Position numbers and translations under genes: made by a program
In this document: positions 1-6,798 of the stretch, piece by piece
Layout of the letters: each line of letters begins with the position of its first letter
How positions within the stretch are numbered: the first letter of the stretch is position 1
Source of the DNA: CBHTSZ01 sp966095765
GTDB taxonomy: Bacteria; Patescibacteriota; Saccharimonadia; Saccharimonadales; Saccharimonadaceae
Reading direction: 5' to 3'
NCBI GenBank assembly: GCA_966095765.1
Contig: CBHTSZ010000001.1
Location: 164,716-228,715, forward strand
Length of the DNA: 64,000 bases
Notes under the pieces: model-generated
What the model was told of the DNA's origin: nothing
Seen by the model: the letters and a program-made list of their open reading frames with translations, nothing else
Databases searched by the model: none

Positions 1-260
1 GACCGTGGTTTGAAGCTGCGCAACGTAAGCTAGCTCGGCGAGGGTTTCGACCGGTATTTGCCGAGGCGGGCGTCCGTGAGCGCATGCTGTATCCTACGGA
101 AAAGTATCGAGACATCATGTTGACTCCACGGCAGCAACGATTACTCGGTAACCGGTTAGTGATAGATAATATCCTCGTCCGCGGCGTAACTGTCGCTGAT
201 GCGGGCGTTTTTGTGGGCGATAGCGACCATATGGGCGGTTGGGCAACTATCGAATCATAA
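1..260 (+). CDS. C-terminal end of an unrecognised protein (cut by the window edge)
   Basis: An open frame enters from the left edge (codon boundary at base 3) and stops at TAA 258-260, giving about 85 residues. The peptide starts PWFEAAQRKLARRG and ends GDSDHMGGWATIES. It has no membrane segment and looks soluble and mildly basic. It ends only 14 bases before the tRNA-His promoter. I do not recognise the family from this fragment, so no function is proposed. Its reality rests on an uninterrupted frame with codon use like its neighbours. Confidence 0.6.
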   Translation, partial: PWFEAAQRKLARRGFRPVFAEAGVRERMLYPTEKYRDIMLTPRQQRLLGNRLVIDNILVRGVTVADAGVFVGDSDHMGGWATIES

Positions 261-274
261 AATGCGCACCACTG

Positions 275-303
275 GTGACAAAACCGCCCCTGTTTGGTAC
301 AAT
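275..303 (+). promoter_or_regulatory. Promoter of tRNA-His
   Basis: A GTGACA -35 hexamer (275-280) and a TACAAT -10 hexamer (298-303) are separated by 17 bases. The -10 ends 15 bases before the mature tRNA 5' end, as expected for a short trailer-free tRNA transcript. Confidence 0.6.
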
Positions 304-318
304 TGCTTGGCTAGTTAT

Positions 319-396
319 GGCGAACGTAGCTCAGTTGGTTAGAGCGCTGGTCTGTGGATCCGGAGGCCGTGGGTTCGAGCCCCATCGTTCGCCCCA
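319..396 (+). tRNA. tRNA-His (GTG)
   Basis: Cloverleaf with a seven-base-pair acceptor stem (GCGAAC core), D arm GCTC/GAGC, anticodon loop CTGTGGA with anticodon GTG, and a T arm around GGGTTCGAGCCCC. An extra encoded G at 319 can pair with C73, which is the histidine identity element, and CCA is encoded (394-396). The anticodon stem has one U-U mismatch next to the loop. Confidence 0.95.
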
Positions 397-438
397 TATA
401 AAAAATACCAACCTTTGCGGTCGGTATTTTTTATATGG
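394..438 (+). terminator. Terminator hairpin that begins at the tRNA-His CCA
   Basis: A perfect 16-bp inverted repeat (394-409 with 423-438), A-rich on the left arm and T-rich on the right. The first three bases of the left arm are the CCA end of the tRNA. It can act in both directions. Confidence 0.8.
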
Positions 439-489
439 GATGTACCTAAAAACAAATACACCTCCCTTAACCATCCTGTTTTTCTACGC

Positions 490-495
490 TATACT
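490..495 (+). promoter_or_regulatory. -10 hexamer of the sortase-like gene
   Basis: TATACT at 490-495, with TTAACC at 467-472 (17-base spacing). It ends nine bases before the ATG at 505, so the mRNA should start at or within about two bases of the start codon. Confidence 0.5.
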
Positions 496-504
496 TAAGC
501 GGAA

Positions 505-1119
505 ATGAAGTACAACTATCGGGAGGGTGTCGAAAAGCCTAAGAGCCGCAAACGGTTTATTTTTCCTGTACTGATTCTTGTAGTTGGGATCTATGCACTT
601 GTTAACTATCTAGCGCCAGAGATTCTCTATGTCGTGGAGCCGCCCGATGCTACGGCGAAAAAACTGGTATCGGAGAAACCTGTTCAGGGGAAGGATCGGC
701 TCTATATTCCAAAACTGAACGCAGATATTGCGGTTGGTGACGGCGAGTCATCTGTCCAAGAACGATCAACTCCAAGCGGCAGCCCTCAGGAGGGTGGTAA
801 CTATGTGCTTGCGGCTAATCGTTTCAGCCTCGGCCTAACGCCAATGGATACCAAGGCACAATCACCGTTTTACCACCTTGGAAAGTTAAGCGCCGGCGAC
901 GACATCTATGTTGATCACGGCGGAATGCGCTACGCGTATAAAGTAGAAGAAGTCAAAACAGCGGACGATATCACGAAGTATGAGGATCGCACCGATGAAC
1001 CTCGGCTCACCCTGTATATGACTGAAGCAGCACAGCGCCAGGTTGTGACGGCGAAACAGACCGGCAAGATCGTATGGACGAGCGGTCAGCCAAAACTACA
1101 GCCACTGCCTGATTCTTAA
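505..1119 (+). CDS. Sortase-fold membrane protein lacking the catalytic His and Cys
   Basis: 204 residues: a basic N-terminus, one membrane segment at about 18-37, then a sortase-like beta-barrel. The core follows the actinobacterial/Saccharibacteria sortase pattern: GGNYVLAANRFSLG (where active sortases have A-H-R), SPFYHLGKLSAGDDIYV, and LTLYMTEAAQRQVV (where active sortases have LTLYTCTP...R). The catalytic His is therefore Asn and the catalytic Cys is Thr; an Arg is kept in the usual RxVV position. On family knowledge this cannot be a normal transpeptidase. It may be a binding or scaffold pseudoenzyme, or a gene decaying under weak constraint, although the frame is intact. Its 3' end overlaps the convergent murA by four bases. 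Confidence 0.8.
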   Translation: MKYNYREGVEKPKSRKRFIFPVLILVVGIYALVNYLAPEILYVVEPPDATAKKLVSEKPVQGKDRLYIPKLNADIAVGDGESSVQERSTPSGSPQEGGNYVLAANRFSLGLTPMDTKAQSPFYHLGKLSAGDDIYVDHGGMRYAYKVEEVKTADDITKYEDRTDEPRLTLYMTEAAQRQVVTAKQTGKIVWTSGQPKLQPLPDS

Positions 1120-2648
1120 ATCTCGCGGAACGTTTCGATGTCTGCACCGATAGTATTGAGACGAGCTGCAAGCTGTTCGTAGCCCCGGTCCATCTGGTAG
1201 ACTTTGCGCAGGATAGACTTACCTGGAGTAGCAAGCATCGCAAGCAGGACAACGACCGTTGGGCGTAGTGCAGGGGGTGCAACGATATCCGCTGGCTTCC
1301 ATTTGGTAGGACCACTTATGTAGACGCGGTGCGGATCAAGCATTTCGATACTGGCGTTAAGCTTCGAAAGCTCGAGGAAGTAGATTGCGCGGTTTTCATA
1401 GCTCCAGTCGTGAACGAGCGTACGACCTTTTGCGACAGTCGCGATCAAGCCAAGGAAAGGCAGGTTATCCATGTTGATACCAGGGAATGGCAGGGCATGT
1501 AACTTATCTTTCGGCGCAGTGAGCTTTGAGCGTTTGATGGTGAGATCGACGAGGCGAGTTTGCTTGTTGTTTGCTGGGTATTCATCACTCATATCGTACT
1601 GAAGGCCCATTTCAGAGAGTGTTGCGAGTTCAAGTTCTAGGAATTCGATCGGTGCTCGGGTGATCGTAAGCTCGGAGTCGGTGACGATTGCTGCTGCGAT
1701 AAAACTCATCGCCTCAATAGGGTCTTCGGATGGATAGTACTCGACGTTTTTCTTGATCGATTTGAGACCGGTGATGCGAAGTGTCGTCGTGCCGATACCT
1801 TCGATCTTGACACCAAGCTTCTGGAGGAAGAAACAGACGTCTTGCACCATGTAGTTAGGGCTGGCGTTACGAATGATCGTTGTGCCTGGGTTGAGTGCCG
1901 CTGCCATGACGACGTTTTCAGTGACGGTGTCGCCGCGCTCAGTGAGTACGATCGCTTTTTCGGGCGCCTTGGCTTTCACTTTTGCCTGATAGTAGTCGGT
2001 GCTCGGTTTTGTCTCAACATCGAGACCAAAGGCACGGAGGCCTGCAAGGTGTGGTTCAACAGTTCGGGTACCAAGGCTGCAGCCGCCAGCATAGGGGAGG
2101 CGGAATGAGTTGTACTGGTAGAGGAGCGGGCCAAGGAACATGATAACGGTCCGAGTCTTTTTGGCGGCTTCGATGTCCATCGATTCGAGCTTGAGTTTGG
2201 CAGGAGGGGTTATGACGAGGTCGTTGGTACCGTCGATCCACTTGGTTTTGACGCCGATGCTGTTGAGCACTTCGATGATGCGGTTAACCTCTTCGATGCG
2301 AGCGACGCGGCGAAGTGTAGTCGTACCCTTGTTTAGAAGGGCAGCACAGAGAAGACCGACGGCAGCGTTTTTACTGGTTTTAACCTCGATAGAGCCAGAT
2401 AGTTTTTTGCCGCCATTGACGCGCAGGTTGGCGCCAGGAGTATTAAGGGAAACGATTTCACTAGAAAGAACTTCGCCGATACGAGCAAGCATCTCCAAAG
2501 AGACATTTTGGCCGCCTTTTTCGATACGGTTAACGGCGCTCTGGCTGGTGCCGAGGGCGTCTGCGAGCTGTGATTGGGTCATGCCGCGACTGATGCGAGT
2601 CTCCTGGACGAGGGTGCCGATGCGGCGTTTATAGTTCTGCATAGCCAT
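1116..2648 (-). CDS. murA: UDP-GlcNAc 1-carboxyvinyltransferase with N-terminal XRE-type HTH
   Basis: 510 residues. Residues 5-65 form a Cro/C1-type helix-turn-helix (GMTQSQLADALGTSQSAVNR), and 75-510 are MurA, which transfers enolpyruvate from PEP to UDP-GlcNAc, the first committed step of murein synthesis. The catalytic Cys is in GGCSLGTRTVEPH, the substrate Lys/Asn in SKNAAVG, and a late GYEQLAARL helix matches the family. Plain MurA is about 420 residues, so the excess is the HTH. TATAAT (2650-2655) lies one base before the first ATG and seven before an in-frame ATG at 2642, so a leaderless start at 2642 (two residues shorter) is possible. murB lies 39 bases upstream on the same strand. 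Confidence 0.93.
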   Translation of the reverse strand: MAMQNYKRRIGTLVQETRISRGMTQSQLADALGTSQSAVNRIEKGGQNVSLEMLARIGEVLSSEIVSLNTPGANLRVNGGKKLSGSIEVKTSKNAAVGLLCAALLNKGTTTLRRVARIEEVNRIIEVLNSIGVKTKWIDGTNDLVITPPAKLKLESMDIEAAKKTRTVIMFLGPLLYQYNSFRLPYAGGCSLGTRTVEPHLAGLRAFGLDVETKPSTDYYQAKVKAKAPEKAIVLTERGDTVTENVVMAAALNPGTTIIRNASPNYMVQDVCFFLQKLGVKIEGIGTTTLRITGLKSIKKNVEYYPSEDPIEAMSFIAAAIVTDSELTITRAPIEFLELELATLSEMGLQYDMSDEYPANNKQTRLVDLTIKRSKLTAPKDKLHALPFPGINMDNLPFLGLIATVAKGRTLVHDWSYENRAIYFLELSKLNASIEMLDPHRVYISGPTKWKPADIVAPPALRPTVVVLLAMLATPGKSILRKVYQMDRGYEQLAARLNTIGADIETFREI

Positions 2649-2687
2649 TATTATACCAAATGTGATATAAAAATATAGCTAAATTGG

Positions 2688-3734
2688 CTAAAATTTACCC
2701 AAAAACCGAACTTCAGGGGTTAGTGTGATATCGAGCTGCTCATGAACTGTATCGATAATCTCGCGTACAACTGTGTATACCTCACTGGCGGTGGCACCGG
2801 GAAGTGTCTCTATCTTGAGTACGTGCTTCGGGTGGAGGCGGACATTACCCCAGGTTTGCCCGCGCTGAAAACCGGCCGCGAGCAATACGTGGGCGGCCGA
2901 TGCACGGTGTGAACTGCCGCCGTGGATCTGGTTCTGGGCGAGGATGCGCTCGAGTGTTTTGCCCGATTCATCAAACCGAGCAAGCTCAGTAGCCTGTTCT
3001 CTGGTAACCATCGGGTTCTTGAAAAATGATCCGGCGGTGCGCTCAGCTTCGGGATCATCAGGATGATAGATCGAGCCAGCTCGTTGACGCGTTTCAACGA
3101 TTGTTTCGCGCCGGCCGGTGAGCGTTTTGATATCAGCGCCTAGCTTATGCGCGATATTGAGAGCTGATTCGTACTTGAGCTCATGAAGTGGTTCGTGGGA
3201 AAGTTTGAAGGCAACTTGCAGGATAATGAGGTGGGGCTGTGTTTGCAGTGAACTTTCACGGTATGCGAACTCGATGGCGTTTTTCTCGAGGATCCGAGTG
3301 CTGCCGGTATTACGGTCAAAGACCTCGACCCATAGTAGGGTGTCAGAGACTTGCTGGCCATATGCGGCAATATTGCCAAAAACAGCTCCACCGACGCTGC
3401 TCGGAATCTCACTCATGAGCTCAAGACCCCAAAGGCCGTTAGTGATGGCGTATTTGACTAGACTATCCCACCAGACGCCGGCATCAACGATAATCGTCTC
3501 GCCATCCTGGGTGATCTCACCGCCGCGCCACAGGATGGTCGTGTCTGGTAGCCCTTCATCGCTGATAAGACAGTTTGAGCCGAAGCCAAGTAGCCATACG
3601 TGGTCGCTTGGGTTTGTCTGTGCGAGTAACTCGATGACTTCTTCGCGGTGGAGAGGCAGGTGAAGCGTCTCAGCTGGACCGCCGCACTTGAGTGACGTAT
3701 ATGGGGCGAGTGGTTCTTGGGCTAATGTCTGCAT
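2688..3734 (-). CDS. murB: UDP-N-acetylenolpyruvoylglucosamine reductase
   Basis: 348 residues; FAD-dependent reduction of the MurA product to UDP-MurNAc. Seen in order: N-terminal YTSLKCGGPAE, the FAD-binding loop GFGSNCLISDEG, the IPSSVGGAVFGNIAAYGQ stretch, FAYRESS, the proton-donor Ser in GSFFKNP, and a C-terminal LTPEVRFLG with the catalytic Glu. The start at 3734 (MQTLAQEPLAPYTSL) is chosen because upstream codons lack family similarity and a TACAAT box ends nine bases before it, with TTGGTG 18 bases further up. An in-frame ATG at 3788 is the longer alternative. murA follows, so two successive steps are encoded together. Confidence 0.93.
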   Translation of the reverse strand: MQTLAQEPLAPYTSLKCGGPAETLHLPLHREEVIELLAQTNPSDHVWLLGFGSNCLISDEGLPDTTILWRGGEITQDGETIIVDAGVWWDSLVKYAITNGLWGLELMSEIPSSVGGAVFGNIAAYGQQVSDTLLWVEVFDRNTGSTRILEKNAIEFAYRESSLQTQPHLIILQVAFKLSHEPLHELKYESALNIAHKLGADIKTLTGRRETIVETRQRAGSIYHPDDPEAERTAGSFFKNPMVTREQATELARFDESGKTLERILAQNQIHGGSSHRASAAHVLLAAGFQRGQTWGNVRLHPKHVLKIETLPGATASEVYTVVREIIDTVHEQLDITLTPEVRFLGKF

Positions 3735-3851
3735 GTTGCTACTATTGTATGTATTTTCCTCCAAATACACCAATATATGCAAAATCATACACGTGCGCGA
3801 ATTTGCACAAAGGTATAGGCAGCAATAGGAGTGGGAGAGTGGGATTCAATC

Positions 3852-3860
3852 TGTTATAAT
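3852..3860 (+). promoter_or_regulatory. Extended -10 promoter of tRNA-Arg
   Basis: TGTTATAAT gives a consensus -10 (3855-3860) with the TG extension. It ends 14 bases before the tRNA. No good -35 hexamer is visible, which fits an extended -10 promoter. Confidence 0.6.
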
Positions 3861-3874
3861 AGCCTAGCTTACAT

Positions 3875-3951
3875 GCACCCGTAGCTCAGCGGATTAGAGC
3901 ACTGGTCTTCGGAACCAGGTGTCGCAAGTTCGAATCTTGCCGGGTGTACCA
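3875..3951 (+). tRNA. tRNA-Arg (TCG)
   Basis: Acceptor GCACCCG pairs with CGGGTGT (G1-U72 wobble). The D arm is GCTC/GAGC, the anticodon stem CTGGT/ACCAG carries loop CTTCGGA (anticodon TCG), and the T arm contains AAGTTCGAATCTT. Discriminator A and CCA are encoded. Confidence 0.95.
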
Positions 3952-4128
3952 AGAAAATAGACCTACGTTCATGTAGGTCTATTTTCTTGGAGCTCCGCAG
4001 GATCCAAACTTGCGACCACGAGTTTTTCCTTCGGAAAATCTCTGCCGTAAGTAGCGCTCGCGTTGTTCGCTGCACCGAATCTTGTCTGCCAGCATCTAAG
4101 AGAGACGATCTCTTGCCGGGTGTACCAA
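3935..4128 (+). repeat. Direct repeat of the tRNA-Arg 3' end, 176 bases apart
   Basis: The last 17 bases of tRNA-Arg plus one (3935-3952) recur exactly at 4111-4128 (TCTTGCCGGGTGTACCAA). A further echo of the T arm, CGAATCTTG, is at 4076-4084. The interval 3991-4110 has no gene. The second copy is followed by its own hairpin. This resembles an attachment-site pair or a broken duplicate of the tRNA 3' half. Confidence 0.7.
3949..3990 (+). terminator. Terminator hairpin starting at the tRNA-Arg CCA
   Basis: An 18-bp near-perfect inverted repeat (left arm from CCA at 3949, right arm ending TTTTCTTGG at 3990). The tRNA 3' CCA is part of the stem, as with the other three tRNAs here. Confidence 0.75.
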
Positions 4129-4129
4129 A

Positions 4130-4157
4130 AAGAGCCTCGAAATATCTCGAGGCTCTT
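4130..4157. terminator. Hairpin behind the second tRNA-Arg tail copy
   Basis: An 11-bp inverted repeat (4130-4140 with 4147-4157) with an A-tract on its left side, so it has terminator shape on the minus strand. It repeats the arrangement of tail plus hairpin seen after the intact tRNA. Confidence 0.45.
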
Positions 4158-4385
4158 CACAATGGAGGTGCGGCCGATTGCCTACATACAGGATGAGGGT
4201 AGGGTTTACTCTATGTAGGCGTGGCATGAGCAGAATGTTCGGAAACGTTCTTGCTTACCACTATAGTAGCCAAAGCTACTCATAGAATCAGTGAGATATC
4301 TCACAGTTTTTCGTGCGGGCTCGTGCAAAAGTGGCTGTAGTGGTAGCGTTACACGCGGCCGCAAAACAACGAGAAAGGAGCTTCT
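4158..4385. other. Gene-free block with four successive hairpins
   Basis: No coding frame is convincing. Inverted repeats follow one another: GCCTACATA...TATGTAGGC (about 4178-4220), a longer imperfect hairpin 4221-4261 (GTGG...CCAC ends), AGTAGC/GCTACT (4265-4280), and a perfect palindrome GTGAGATATCTCAC (4291-4304). It lies directly before the small membrane gene at 4386, so it may be its leader, or a separate structured RNA. I could not match it to SRP RNA, 6S RNA or a known riboswitch. Confidence 0.4.
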
Positions 4386-4568
4386 ATGGCTGAACAAGAT
4401 GACAGGACGGTAATTGTTGAAAAAGATCACAATTCTAGCGGACCGATCGTTGCAATAATCGCCCTCATAGTGCTGGTATTGCTTGCACTGTTTGGGCTAC
4501 CGTACTTCACGGGCGGTGGCTCGACGCCGGCCCCTACTGAAACAGTAGTGCCTACTACTGGACAATAG
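4386..4568 (+). CDS. 60-residue single-span membrane protein
   Basis: An acidic cytoplasmic N-terminus of about 18 residues, one strongly hydrophobic segment (about 20-41), then a short extracytoplasmic tail rich in Gly, Thr and Pro (GGGSTPAPTETVVPTTGQ). The start is fixed by AAAGGAG eight bases upstream, one of the clearer Shine-Dalgarno sites in the window. A rho-independent terminator follows, so it is a monocistronic unit. The function is unknown; the Pro/Thr tail looks like a short spacer. Confidence 0.7.
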   Translation: MAEQDDRTVIVEKDHNSSGPIVAIIALIVLVLLALFGLPYFTGGGSTPAPTETVVPTTGQ

Positions 4569-4575
4569 AGGAAGT

Positions 4576-4610
4576 AAACAGACTCGAGAGTAAATATCCC
4601 GAGTCTGTTT
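4576..4610 (+). terminator. Rho-independent terminator after the small membrane gene
   Basis: AAACAGACTCG (4576-4586) pairs with CGAGTCTGTTT (4600-4610), followed by further T residues. Confidence 0.85.
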
Positions 4611-4638
4611 TATGCTTCCAGGCTACTATGGGCTGGAT

Positions 4639-5859
4639 TTACTGGGTGAGGTACTGGTTTTCAGCGATATTCCAGTGGGTGGAGACGTATGAGTTTTCTG
4701 CGCCTCGGTCGTAGTAATCGTTGAATCCACAGTCATACATCCAGTTTTTGATAGCTGCGGTACATGGGTTAGTCATAGTGCTGCGAGCTGTGCCGTCGTC
4801 GTAGCACATCACGTCATTGTCATCGTTACAGTGGTAGCCGGCAGTTGAGCGAGGAGCGGTGTTTTGGACTGCACCCAGCATGTGGCCGAGCTCGTGCGGT
4901 TCAGCATAGTTCCAGCAAGGACGCCAGATAGCTGCAAACATGTTTCCACTGTTGTTGCGGTTAGTTGGTGAGTTCGAGTCGGTCGCGTATAGGTCGCCGA
5001 GTCCACAGCCGCCAGCCGAGTCAACCATAACGATATACTTGCGGTCATCGCGATCATAGCCCTTAGCCCTTAGCTGTGACTTGATGTTGCCGAAGTTATT
5101 TATGTCGCCTGTGATGGCCACGGATGCATTGCGGAGCGAACACTCTGGAGTTGTCGCGAAGCGGACTTTTTGCGGCTTGCTTCCGCTTGCCATACTGCTG
5201 TTGTAGACGACGGCGGTTACGCGTCGCGCAATCGCTGCAAAGTTGTCACGGAGTGAAGGAAGTCGGTCGGTGTTTCCGGCTTTGTACACATAGAGCCAGC
5301 GGACACGTGGACCTTCGGTGCCTTCACCGATGCAAGGCCATGCACGACCAGCTATCTCGCTCAGGCTGTAGCCGCCGTTAACGTTAGCTGCTTCGAACGG
5401 AGGTGTTCCCTCGGGGATGGTGCCGTCCTCGCCGGCTGTCATGTATTTCGCGTCATATGCTGCGAGATCGGTGAGTTCTTTGTCGATGTTCTTGTCACGT
5501 TCACGGATATCGACGCCCTGGGGTCCTGGGTCTGGGTGCGTACAGGCGTGGTCGGCATTTTCGTTCGCCTGCTCAACCTTGAAGCCGTTTGGACCACATG
5601 GACCATTTGCATCACGTTTTAGGCCGTTATAGTTAAGTCCGCGTGCGGCATCATTGGCCGGGACGTCTTTCCAGGCTGGTAGTGCGTAGGTGTTTACTAG
5701 GAAGTAAACACCTAATGCACCGAAAAGAACCACAAAAAGGGCTAAGATAGGTGCCTTGTTTATAGAATCCCTGAGTCTGCTCAGAGCGGAACCTTTACTG
5801 CTGACTGTTCGCGATGAACGGGAGCGCGATTTCGTTGCTGTCTTTTTCTTTTGAGCCAT
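4639..5859 (-). CDS. Membrane-anchored zinc metalloprotease of the HELGH type
   Basis: 406 residues. A Lys/Ser/Arg-rich cytoplasmic head (1-33), one membrane anchor (about 37-58) and a large cysteine-containing extracellular part. The zinc site is EPHELGHMLGAVQ, followed by YHCNDDNDVMCYDDG, whose VMCY looks like a Met-turn. The classic metzincin pattern needs a third ligand at the eleventh position of HExxHxxGxxH; here that residue is Gln, so the third ligand must be elsewhere, perhaps the His in YHC. Ten or more Cys residues suggest disulfides outside the cell. I recall similar HELGH...MCY proteins in Actinobacteria. A proteolytic role at the host-contact surface is an inference. Confidence 0.75.
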   Translation of the reverse strand: MAQKKKTATKSRSRSSRTVSSKGSALSRLRDSINKAPILALFVVLFGALGVYFLVNTYALPAWKDVPANDAARGLNYNGLKRDANGPCGPNGFKVEQANENADHACTHPDPGPQGVDIRERDKNIDKELTDLAAYDAKYMTAGEDGTIPEGTPPFEAANVNGGYSLSEIAGRAWPCIGEGTEGPRVRWLYVYKAGNTDRLPSLRDNFAAIARRVTAVVYNSSMASGSKPQKVRFATTPECSLRNASVAITGDINNFGNIKSQLRAKGYDRDDRKYIVMVDSAGGCGLGDLYATDSNSPTNRNNSGNMFAAIWRPCWNYAEPHELGHMLGAVQNTAPRSTAGYHCNDDNDVMCYDDGTARSTMTNPCTAAIKNWMYDCGFNDYYDRGAENSYVSTHWNIAENQYLTQ

Positions 5860-5976
5860 ACGAGATCCTCGTTAAAGATGTGATGATTACAATGTATAAG
5901 CAAAAGCGTAAAAAGTAAACGATAATCATTTAGACGGTATTAGTCGGAATGGGTGAAATAAGCTATAACTATACCC

Positions 5977-6588
5977 ATGAGCGTTGAACGGTCATCATCT
6001 CTCGAGATATTAGCCCCTTCTTTTTTAAGTGGCACCGTTTCTGTCATCTTTTCCGTAACAGTTATCAGTGTCATATTGATGCCGTTTTTATATCTCGGTG
6101 AGTATATCGAGCAATATCGTGAGGCTATTCGTTTATATACCGGTAGCCTGTGGCAGACGTATGAGCGTATCGCGCACCAACTAAACTCGAGTGAACTTGT
6201 GGCAAATATCGTCATCTTTTGTACGTGGGCGGTCATCGGTTTCGCCGCATACTACCTGATTTTGTTGCTCTTATCTCTTTTCATCGATGTTATGACCTTC
6301 GCACATCTCTTGGGATTCAAAAATACCGACAAGAAAACCTTTATTGCCCAGTCATTCGAGCAGCTTGCCATACGTACGTTTGGGCTCATTTGTCTCGCGT
6401 TATTTGTGTGGTTTGCGTTCGAGATTCTGGCTCCAGTTATTCCGACTCTGGTCGCGGCTGCGCTGTCTTCGTCACCGATACTGGCCGCGCTGTATTTCCT
6501 GGCGGCCGCAGTTTTTCTAAGTGCGGCGGTGCATGTGGTAGCGGTGTTGCTTCGTGTTATTTTCCTACGCGTGCGACTGATTTCTTAG
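5977..6588 (+). CDS. Polytopic membrane protein of unknown function
   Basis: 203 residues with about four hydrophobic segments (near 18-40, 74-105, 132-155 and 160-195) and a charged loop after the second (FKNTDKKTFIAQSFEQ). TATAAC at 5964-5969 ends seven bases before the ATG, so the transcript should be leaderless. Divergent from the metalloprotease with 117 bases between them. No family recognised. Confidence 0.7.
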   Translation: MSVERSSSLEILAPSFLSGTVSVIFSVTVISVILMPFLYLGEYIEQYREAIRLYTGSLWQTYERIAHQLNSSELVANIVIFCTWAVIGFAAYYLILLLLSLFIDVMTFAHLLGFKNTDKKTFIAQSFEQLAIRTFGLICLALFVWFAFEILAPVIPTLVAAALSSSPILAALYFLAAAVFLSAAVHVVAVLLRVIFLRVRLIS

Positions 6589-6623
6589 TCGCGGGCAATT
6601 TGAGCCATATATAAAGCTAGGCC

Positions 6624-6652
6624 TTGTAATTACAGAGGTATTTTGGTATAGT
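6624..6652 (+). promoter_or_regulatory. Promoter of tRNA-Lys
   Basis: TTGTAA (6624-6629) and TATAGT (6647-6652) with 17-base spacing, ending 12 bases before the tRNA. Confidence 0.6.
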
Positions 6653-6664
6653 TTTTCGAGTTAC

Positions 6665-6741
6665 GGGCCAGTAGCTCAGCTGGTTAGAGCACCTGCCTCT
6701 TAAGCAGGGTGTCGAGAGTTCAAGTCTCTCCTGGCCCTCCA
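6665..6741 (+). tRNA. tRNA-Lys (CTT)
   Basis: Acceptor GGGCCAG/CTGGCCC, D arm GCTC/GAGC, anticodon stem CCTGC/GCAGG with loop CTCTTAA (anticodon CTT), T arm GAGAGTTCAAGTCTCTC, discriminator T and encoded CCA. Confidence 0.95.
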
Positions 6742-6788
6742 AATAAAGAACGTCGATCTTTTCGCTACCGGTCGGCGTTTTTTATTTG
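6740..6788 (+). terminator. Terminator hairpin overlapping the tRNA-Lys CCA
   Basis: CAAATAAAGAACGTCGA pairs (with G-U pairs) with TCGGCGTTTTTTATTTG. The left arm begins inside the tRNA CCA end. Confidence 0.7.
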
Positions 6789-6798
6789 AGAAAATCTC

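Noticed and set aside
3869..4075. Minus-strand open frame across tRNA-Arg containing HPARFELATPGSEDQCSNPLSY
   Set aside because: This is the well-known false protein produced by reading antisense through a tRNA gene; there is no start signal and it covers the terminator.
6219..6614. 131-residue frame overlapping the membrane protein at 5977
   Set aside because: A frame-shifted reading of a real hydrophobic gene; codon pattern and composition support the other frame.
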